Assembly: GCA_900550185.1 (NCBI GenBank)
Contig: URRN01000007.1
Coordinates: 1 to 36,600 of the forward strand
Direction: 5' to 3'
Origin: an uncultured Collinsella sp.
GTDB lineage: Bacteria; Actinomycetota; Coriobacteriia; Coriobacteriales; Coriobacteriaceae
DNA: 36,600 nt
Both the position numbers and the translations under genes were made by a program. Shown here piece by piece: positions 30,609 through 36,600 of the stretch. A model generated the notes under the pieces. That model saw nothing but the letters and a program-made list of their open reading frames with translations. It was not told the DNA's origin and ran no database searches. Position 1 is the first letter of the stretch; every line of letters begins with the position of its first letter.

Positions 30609-32249
30609 ATGATCGAAATCACCCAAGTCAACGCGTCGCTCGATGAAGCCGGCGATGAAAATGCCTGCCTCATTGTTGGCAAGCGAGTCGCCAAGCGCGT
30701 CCTACGTTGCAAGGACTCCGAGATCAAGTCCATCGAGCTCCACCGCAAGTCAATCGACGCTCGCAAAAAACGAGACGTCCATTTTATCCTGAGCTTTCGT
30801 GTTGAGCTGACTAGTCCCCACCTCGAGCGAGAAGCGGTCGACAGCGTTGCCGAGCGTGACCGCTCGCGCGTACGCGCGATAGAAGACGATGAGCCTTCAT
30901 TCCCCTCCCCCGTCTCCGACGCACCTCAAGAACGCCCTGTCGTTGTCGGCGCCGGATGCGCCGGCCTTTTCGCTGCGCTCACGCTCGCCAAAGCAGGTCT
31001 TAAGCCCTTGCTTATCGAGCGCGGCGACCCGGCATTTCGCCGCTCGCAGGCGATCGACCTCTTTCTAAAGGAGCGCATCCTCGACCCCGAGAGCAATATT
31101 CAGTTTGGTCTGGGCGGCGCGGGGACCTTCTCGGACGGCAAGCTCAATACGGGAACAAAAAATCCCGCCCATCGCCTTATCCTCGAAACCTTCGTCGAGG
31201 CGGGTGCGCCCCGCGATATTCTGTGGGATGCCAAGCCGCACATTGGCTCCGACATCCTTCCCAAGGTTGTCACCGCTATATCCCAGCGCATCGAGCAGCT
31301 CGGAGGTGTCGTCCGTTATCGAACGAAGCTCGTCGACATTCACATCGACGCGTCTGGCGCCATCACCGGTATTGATGTCCAATCGTCCCAAGACGCCGCT
31401 TACGAGCCAATCGAGACAAAGCACCTCATCCTCGCCTGCGGGCATTCTGCTCGCGATATTTTTGAGCTCCTTAAGGACCACAACATGGCCCTCGCGCAAA
31501 AGACCTTTGCCATGGGCGTTCGCATCGAGCATCCGCAACGCGACATCAACAGAGCCCAATATGGAGCCTTGGCGGGACATCCAGCGCTCGGGGCGGCCCC
31601 CTACAAACTTGTTGCCCATCTTCCCAACGGCCGCAGCGTGTTCTCGTTTTGCATGTGCCCCGGCGGACAGGTTGTTGCCGCCTCTTCAGAACCGTGCCAT
31701 CTGTGCGTCAACGGGGCCAGTCTCAATGCCCGCGACGGACGCAACGCAAATGCCGCCCTGCTCGTTAACGTCACGCCTGAGGACCTTCCCAACGATGACC
31801 CGCTCGCCGGCATCGAGCTCCAGCGTGCCTGCGAGGCGGCCGCCTATCGCCTGGGCGGTTCCAACTGGAACGCACCGGCACAACTCGTCGGAGATTTCCT
31901 CGCAGGACGCGCCAGCAAGGCGCCCGGAAAGGTAAAGCCCACCTATCCGCTCGGTGTGACCTGGACGACAATTGACGAAGCCCTGCCGCAGCATATCGTC
32001 GAGTCGCTCCGCCTGGGACTTCCCCTACTCGGAAAAAAGCTACGAGGCTACGACCGTCCCGATGCCGTTCTTACCGGCGTGGAGACTCGTTCGAGCTCAC
32101 CGGTCACTGTCACCCGAGACCGAACGTGCCATGCCGTGTCGACCCCGGGCCTCTACCCTTGTGGTGAGGGAGCTGGATATGCCGGCGGCATCATGAGCGC
32201 GGCCACCGACGGCATCCGTTGTGCCGAAGCCCTGATCGCGGACCTCTAA
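30609..32249 (+). CDS. COG2509-type FAD-dependent dehydrogenase
   Basis: The 546-residue flavoprotein has an N-terminal domain of about 105 residues that resembles an RNA-binding-like fold seen in this family (KDSEIKSIELHRKSIDARKKRDVHF). Then come FAD motif VVVGAGCAGLFAALTLAKAG, the family signature GLGGAGTFSDGKLNTGTK, GHSARDIFELL, CMCPGGQVVAASSE, a linker with several Cys, and C-terminal GEGAGYAGGIMSAATDGIRCAEA. The ATG at 30609 has AAGGAG upstream. The function of the family is not established. It is convergent with uvrB across a shared terminator. Confidence 0.9.
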   Translation: MIEITQVNASLDEAGDENACLIVGKRVAKRVLRCKDSEIKSIELHRKSIDARKKRDVHFILSFRVELTSPHLEREAVDSVAERDRSRVRAIEDDEPSFPSPVSDAPQERPVVVGAGCAGLFAALTLAKAGLKPLLIERGDPAFRRSQAIDLFLKERILDPESNIQFGLGGAGTFSDGKLNTGTKNPAHRLILETFVEAGAPRDILWDAKPHIGSDILPKVVTAISQRIEQLGGVVRYRTKLVDIHIDASGAITGIDVQSSQDAAYEPIETKHLILACGHSARDIFELLKDHNMALAQKTFAMGVRIEHPQRDINRAQYGALAGHPALGAAPYKLVAHLPNGRSVFSFCMCPGGQVVAASSEPCHLCVNGASLNARDGRNANAALLVNVTPEDLPNDDPLAGIELQRACEAAAYRLGGSNWNAPAQLVGDFLAGRASKAPGKVKPTYPLGVTWTTIDEALPQHIVESLRLGLPLLGKKLRGYDRPDAVLTGVETRSSSPVTVTRDRTCHAVSTPGLYPCGEGAGYAGGIMSAATDGIRCAEALIADL

Positions 32250-32275
32250 CGCACGAATTCCAGTGCGCAAAAGAC

Positions 32276-32318
32276 ACAGGCCCCGAGCTCCACAGGGAAC
32301 TCGGGGCCTGTTCGCTAT
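32276..32318. terminator. Bidirectional terminator between the second flavoprotein gene and uvrB
   Basis: ACAGGCCCCGAG and CTCGGGGCCTGT (32276-32287 and 32300-32311) form a perfect 12-bp stem. On the plus strand TTCGCTATTT follows; on the minus strand GTCTTTTG follows. The convergent genes both end within 30 bases. Confidence 0.85.
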
Positions 32319-34555
32319 TTCTTAAACCGTGCACCCTGGCGTTTTCTGCCCGATGCGAACGTGGAACCCTTGCGGGCCTGCGAGCGTAAGCGCTCGATCG
32401 TCTCGTCCTCAGACGCACCCTCGAGCATCGCCCGAATCTGAACGACAGCATCGCGCAGGCGCGCCGCCTCCTCAAAGTCCATAGCGGCAGAAGCGTTACG
32501 CATATCCTCTTCCATGGTTTCGACGATCCGCACAAGCTCGTCATGTGGCAGTTCTTCCAACTGCTCCGCAAGTGTCTGCTCGGGCGCCACCGTTTCCGGC
32601 ACACCGCCCTCGCCCGACTCATCGGGCGTATAGAATGCGCCATGGCCAAGAGAGTCGCCCTTCGAGCGTCCCTTGGAGCCCACAGTTTTTTCGGCCTCGG
32701 CAATAAAACTTGAGATGTCGTTGATGGCCTTGCGCACTGTCTTGGGCACAATGCCATGCTCTTCGTTATATGCCATCTGAATCTCGCGACGGCGCTGCGT
32801 CTCCTCGATGGCCTCTTTCATCGAATCGGTCACAACGTCTGCATACATGATGACTTCACCATCGGCGTTACGGGCCGCACGGCCAATCGTCTGAATCAGC
32901 GAACGGCGGTTGCGCAAAAAGCCTTCCTTATCGGCATCGAGAATTGCCACCAGTGAGACCTCGGGGAGATCCAAGCCCTCGCGAAGCAGGTTGATGCCAA
33001 CGAGAACATCGATCTTGCCCTCGCGCAGCGTTCGCAGGATCTCGACACGGTCCATTGTCGCCGTATCAGAGTGCATGTAATTGACCTTAATGCCCGCATC
33101 AAGTAGATGGTCGGTCAGGTCCTCGGCCATGCGCTTGGTCAACGTGGTCACCAGCACGCGCTCCTTGCGGGCAACGCGTTCGCGAATCTCGTCCTCAAGA
33201 TCGTCAATCTGACCGCGAACTGGACGCACGTCAATCTTGGGGTCGAGCAGACCGGTCGGACGAATAATCTGCTCCACGTCGTTTTGGCTCACCCGCAGCT
33301 CGTAGTCGCCCGGCGTGGCCGAAACATAGATAAACTGGGGTATCCTTGCCTCAAACTCATCGAAACGAAGCGGGCGGTTATCGAGCGCCGAGGGCAGGCG
33401 AAAACCGTGTTCCACCAGCGTCACCTTACGCGAGCGGTCACCTTCGTGCATGCCGCGAATCTGCGGCACCGTCACATGGCTCTCATCGATGATGCAGAGC
33501 ATATCCTTGGGAAAGTAATCGATTAGGGTAAACGGCGGCTCACCCGGCTTGCGACCGTCCAGATGACGCGAGTAGTTCTCGATGCCGTTGCAAAAGCCCA
33601 TCGTCTCGAGCATCTCAAGATCATAATCAGTGCGCTGCTGCAGACGCTGTGCCTCGAGCAACTTGTCGGTCGCCTTGAGCTCCGCCACGCGCTTCTCGCA
33701 CTCTTCGCTGATCGATTTCAGAGCCGCCTTGACCTTCGGCTTCTCGGTCACGTAGTGCGATGCCGGCCATACGGGGATGGCCTCGTACTCACGAAGCATC
33801 TCACCGGTGACCTCATCGATCTCGGCAATCAGCTCGACCTCGTCGCCAAAGAACTCAAACCGCAACGGATGCTCGGCATAAGGCGGATACACGTCGACAA
33901 CATCGCCGCGCACGCGGAACGTGCCGCGTGCCAGGTCATAGTCATTGCGATCATATTGAATGTCGATAAGTGCATGGATAAAGTCATCGCGCTCGAGCGG
34001 CACCTTCTTGTCGACGTTTGGAGCCAGACCCGCATAGTCCTCAGGAGAGCCAATGCCATAGATACACGAGACCGATGCGACAACGATCACATCGCGTCGA
34101 GATAGCAGCGATGCGGTCGCTTGATGGCGCAGCATCTCGACCTCTTCGTTAATCGAGGAGTCTTTCTCGATATATGTATCGCTTTGCGGCACATACGCCT
34201 CGGGCTGATAGTAGTCGTAGTACGAGACGAAGTAGACCACAGCGTTGTTGGGAAAGAACTCTTTGAGCTCGCTCGCAAGCTGAGCGGCGAGCGTTTTATT
34301 CGGAGCCATGACAAGGGTCGGCTTACCCAAGGCCTCAATGGTTTTGGCCATCGTAAAAGTCTTACCCGAACCAGTCACACCCAGCAAAACCTGATAGCGG
34401 TCTCCGTCCCTCACGCCCCGCACAAGTGACTCAATGGCCTTAGGCTGGGAACCAGCGGGCTCGTATGGAGACACGACCTTAAACGGCACATCAGCGCCCT
34501 CAACGCCAAAGCGCTTAAGTTCACCACCAACGCGTTCTACTTCAAATTCCGCCAT
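32315..34555 (-). CDS. uvrB: Excinuclease ABC subunit B
   Basis: UvrB verifies DNA damage and recruits UvrC. The 746-residue helicase-fold protein has Walker A GVTGSGKT, the beta-hairpin region YYDYYQPEAYVPQSDTYIEKD, DESHVTVPQ, YVSATPGDYE, the C-terminal helicase motifs (GINLLREGLDLPEVSLVAILDADKEGFLRN, QTIGRAARN) and a final UVR domain (AAMDFEEAARLRDAVVQIRAML). It is about 70 residues longer than E. coli UvrB because of an acidic spacer before the UVR domain and a basic tail. The ATG at 34555 has AGGAG upstream. A TATACT (complement of 34581-34586) could be its -10 box, without a clear -35 box. I see no clear SOS box. Confidence 0.97.
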   Translation of the reverse strand: MAEFEVERVGGELKRFGVEGADVPFKVVSPYEPAGSQPKAIESLVRGVRDGDRYQVLLGVTGSGKTFTMAKTIEALGKPTLVMAPNKTLAAQLASELKEFFPNNAVVYFVSYYDYYQPEAYVPQSDTYIEKDSSINEEVEMLRHQATASLLSRRDVIVVASVSCIYGIGSPEDYAGLAPNVDKKVPLERDDFIHALIDIQYDRNDYDLARGTFRVRGDVVDVYPPYAEHPLRFEFFGDEVELIAEIDEVTGEMLREYEAIPVWPASHYVTEKPKVKAALKSISEECEKRVAELKATDKLLEAQRLQQRTDYDLEMLETMGFCNGIENYSRHLDGRKPGEPPFTLIDYFPKDMLCIIDESHVTVPQIRGMHEGDRSRKVTLVEHGFRLPSALDNRPLRFDEFEARIPQFIYVSATPGDYELRVSQNDVEQIIRPTGLLDPKIDVRPVRGQIDDLEDEIRERVARKERVLVTTLTKRMAEDLTDHLLDAGIKVNYMHSDTATMDRVEILRTLREGKIDVLVGINLLREGLDLPEVSLVAILDADKEGFLRNRRSLIQTIGRAARNADGEVIMYADVVTDSMKEAIEETQRRREIQMAYNEEHGIVPKTVRKAINDISSFIAEAEKTVGSKGRSKGDSLGHGAFYTPDESGEGGVPETVAPEQTLAEQLEELPHDELVRIVETMEEDMRNASAAMDFEEAARLRDAVVQIRAMLEGASEDETIERLRSQARKGSTFASGRKRQGARFKK

Positions 34556-34606
34556 GGATACTCCTAACTAATACATCTGCAGTATACGCGGGCGGTGGGC
34601 TTAGTC

Positions 34607-35188
34607 CTATACGAACCGATCGGGATAGAGAGTCTTATATCGAACCCAGGCATTATTGACGCGAAGCAGATAGGCCTGAGTTTCAGGGAAGGTAATCGCA
34701 TTATGGAGTGACGTGTTCTGCTGCGCCCATCCGTCGACATTGCCCATACCGGCGTTATAGGCGGCGATGGCACTATCCGTCGACCCGTTGAAATAGGCGA
34801 GAAGATACGAGAGGTATGCGCAGCCAAACTCGATATTCGTAGCCGGATCGTTAAGATTGTCGGCCGAATACACCCCTCCGTCGACAAGGCCCTTGGCGAT
34901 CATGTCCTGCGCAGTCTCGGGCATCAGCTGCATCAATCCCTGAGCACCCTGATTCGACTCGGCCTCGGGATCCCAATTCGATTCCGACTTAATGACAGCG
35001 CACACCAGATACGGATCCAAATTATGCGAAATACTGGATTGCTTTACATACGCCTCGTAGTCAATCGGATACAGCGGCTTAAAGAAAGCGGCAGGAACAC
35101 ACGAGTAGACGAGCGAAATAAGGCCGAAGACGAACAGAACGGCAAGTGGCGCCACGCGATACCACGTAAAGAAACGTGCCTTAGGCAT
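34607..35188 (-). CDS. Membrane-anchored lytic transglycosylase (SLT/GH23)
   Basis: The 193-residue protein cuts peptidoglycan glycan strands outside the cell. A signal anchor spans about 12-30 (APLAVLFVFGLISLVYS). The SLT domain has catalytic Glu69 in IKSESNWDPEA, the QGAQGLMQLMPETA motif, NIEFGCAYLSYLL and AIAAYNAGMGNVDGW. Length fits small YjbJ/SltA-like enzymes. The start overlaps the coaE stop by 8 bases in ATGCCTAA, so it is coupled to coaE. Cys30 does not sit in a convincing lipobox. Confidence 0.94.
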   Translation of the reverse strand: MPKARFFTWYRVAPLAVLFVFGLISLVYSCVPAAFFKPLYPIDYEAYVKQSSISHNLDPYLVCAVIKSESNWDPEAESNQGAQGLMQLMPETAQDMIAKGLVDGGVYSADNLNDPATNIEFGCAYLSYLLAYFNGSTDSAIAAYNAGMGNVDGWAQQNTSLHNAITFPETQAYLLRVNNAWVRYKTLYPDRFV

Positions 35189-35822
35189 CGGCCTCCTCCT
35201 TATCCGGAGTATCTATAAACCCGTGGCATGCAAGCCATGAGTCAAGCTGCTCAAAGAGCGAATTATCGCCTGCGGCATTATCAATCACCGTTGTAGCGAG
35301 ATTGCACAGCGCAGACTCATCGGGCTGACAAGCAGAACGGGCATCGAAATCAGATGGCACCATGCCACGTTGAATAGCGCGCTCGCGACGAACTGACAAA
35401 GGGGCGCTAATGACCAGAATTTCATCAGCCAAGCCAAATGCATCCTCAAAACCAGTCGGAGCAGAAACCTCAACCACCGCAAAGGGGTAACGGGGTGATG
35501 AAACCGTACAACAAACCGGATCGAGAATCCTAAGCGAAAGCTGTTCAATGAGAACGGGATGCACAATGCCATTGAGCCGTGCGACCGAATCAGGAGAAGC
35601 GAAAGCTCGAGAGGCGAGGATGCTGCGGCGAATGCCGCCTTCCTCATCCAAAATGTCCCAACCGAATTCATCCGCGAGAGCATTGACGATATCAGAGCCC
35701 GGCACATACAGCGATTTTGCAAGCTCATCCAGATCGATAAGCATAGCGCCACGAGATTCGAAATAGCGGCAGGCAGTCGACTTACCCGAAGCGATATTGC
35801 CCAAGACAAATACGGTAAACAT
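35181..35822 (-). CDS. coaE: Dephospho-CoA kinase
   Basis: It performs the last step of coenzyme A synthesis, phosphorylating the ribose 3'-OH of dephospho-CoA. The 213-residue P-loop kinase has VLGNIASGKST (residues 6-16), DLDELAKSLY (substrate motif like DaD), FGWDILDEEGGIRRSILASRAFA, the HPVL motif and LVISAPLSVRRERAIQRG (lid arginines). The usual first motif is GLTGGIGSGKS; here it is the shorter GNIASGKS. The ATG at 35822 has GGGAGG 5 bases upstream. It is downstream of the rRNA operon on the same strand, after a strong terminator. Confidence 0.93.
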   Translation of the reverse strand: MFTVFVLGNIASGKSTACRYFESRGAMLIDLDELAKSLYVPGSDIVNALADEFGWDILDEEGGIRRSILASRAFASPDSVARLNGIVHPVLIEQLSLRILDPVCCTVSSPRYPFAVVEVSAPTGFEDAFGLADEILVISAPLSVRRERAIQRGMVPSDFDARSACQPDESALCNLATTVIDNAAGDNSLFEQLDSWLACHGFIDTPDKEEADA

Positions 35823-35948
35823 CAAGCCCTCCCTAACGCCAATGCGAGTAATTATCGCTCAAATTCACTAGATGGACTCAAAATACAGCCAAACAGTAAG
35901 AGCACATACGGGGGAGCTAGGTCCCAAAGTACAACGTATATACAACGC

Positions 35949-35980
35949 AAAAAAGGGGGAGGCCGCGAGGCCTCCCCCTT
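35949..35980 (-). terminator. Terminator of the rRNA operon
   Basis: AAGGGGGAGGCC and GGCCTCCCCCTT (35953-35964 and 35969-35980) form a perfect 12-bp stem with a GCGA tetraloop, followed on the minus strand by at least six T. It lies about 35 bases after the 5S 3' end. No tRNA sits between them. Confidence 0.95.
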
Positions 35981-36014
35981 CTCAGTTCAAGCGTACGGCT
36001 CGGTGCCGTCCACC

Positions 36015-36131
36015 GGTCAGCGGCGCCCTGGCCTCCCACGGGCTGGCCCCGCAGTACTCTCGGCGCGATGGGGCTTAGCTTCCGGGTTCGGAACGGGACC
36101 GGGCGTGCCCCCCATGCTCTGGCCGCTGACC
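36015..36131 (-). rRNA. rrf: 5S ribosomal RNA
   Basis: On the minus strand the conserved core CCGTTCCGAACCCGGAAGC is present, followed by TAAGCCCCATCGCGCCGA and AGTACTGCGGGG. The ends pair as helix I (GGTCAGCGGC with GCCGCTGACC). About 117 bases, a normal length; exact ends are estimated, because the terminal helix extends a few bases more. Confidence 0.93.
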
Positions 36132-36277
36132 GGTGGGCGGCGCCCACCGTTACGGTGTCCGGTATCGCATACACGTGCCCTGGGGGCCGCATGGCGCATA
36201 GGAAAGATGACTCGGGGGCATCCTCGTGCCCGGACCGCGCGTGAGCGCATGTCCCGCGGGCCGCGAGGTGCGGTTCC

Positions 36278-36600
<323 letters not shown>

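Noticed and set aside
34600..34625. Possible LexA box near uvrB (CGAACCGATCGGG)
   Set aside because: Only the first half-site fits; the GTTCG half is absent and the site lies in the upstream coding sequence.
35981..36014. tRNA gene next to 5S rRNA
   Set aside because: No cloverleaf or TTCRA loop fits in the short gap between 5S and the terminator.

Overview
The window is most likely an assembled contig from a gut Coriobacteriia (Actinomycetota) genome close to Collinsella. This call rests on recalled family resemblance, not a database search. Signs are the actinobacterial form of RapZ (Arg in the P-loop), the whiA/rapZ pair, strong AGGAGG-type ribosome binding sites, many ATG/GTG starts in tight same-strand operons, and the rRNA sequence style. 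About the first 2,020 bases look like a different organism, probably a betaproteobacterium of the Sutterella type. They hold a sigma-32 (RpoH) type heat-shock promoter, an Hsp20 gene, the start of a TOTE-type primase-helicase gene and a truncated UspA gene.

Layout. 1-485 (-): N-terminus of a TOTE conflict-system primase protein, cut by the window edge. 632-1210 (+): RpoH-type promoter and hsp20. 1309-2718 (-): an in-frame hybrid of the N-terminal 233 residues of phosphoglycerate mutase GpmI with a decapitated tandem UspA protein; the join near 2011-2034 is most simply an assembly chimera. 2724-5840 (-): glycolytic genes gap, pgk and tpiA, leading into the broken gpmI. 6034-7872 (-): whiA and rapZ, without the usual yvcK between them.

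7992-18422 (-) is the most interesting region: a complete sialic acid uptake and breakdown operon. It runs from a Tat-type solute-binding lipoprotein through a permease, a fused permease-ATPase and a second ATPase, then a CE7 acetyl esterase, a CE7-like paralogue that has lost its catalytic serine, a NanA-type lyase, NanK and NanE. It starts at a strong inverted-repeat operator candidate, and long stem structures lie between several genes. The importer would bring in sialic acid, the esterase could remove O-acetyl groups, and lyase, kinase and epimerase would carry the sugar to N-acetylglucosamine 6-phosphate. No sialidase, nagA, nagB or regulator gene is present in the window.

18788-25933 (-): uvrC, murJ and ybaK in one tight operon, with uvrA behind its own promoter region and a LexA-like box. 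26127-32249 (+): an LTA-synthase-like sulfatase-fold membrane protein, an Mrp/ApbC iron-sulfur carrier and two FAD oxidoreductases. 32315-35822 (-): uvrB, a small membrane-anchored lytic transglycosylase and coaE. 35949-36600 (-): the end of an rRNA operon, with 5S rRNA and the 3' end of 23S rRNA.

No tRNA, CRISPR array or insertion sequence was recognised. Apart from the foreign left arm, this is mainly core genome with one catabolic operon.
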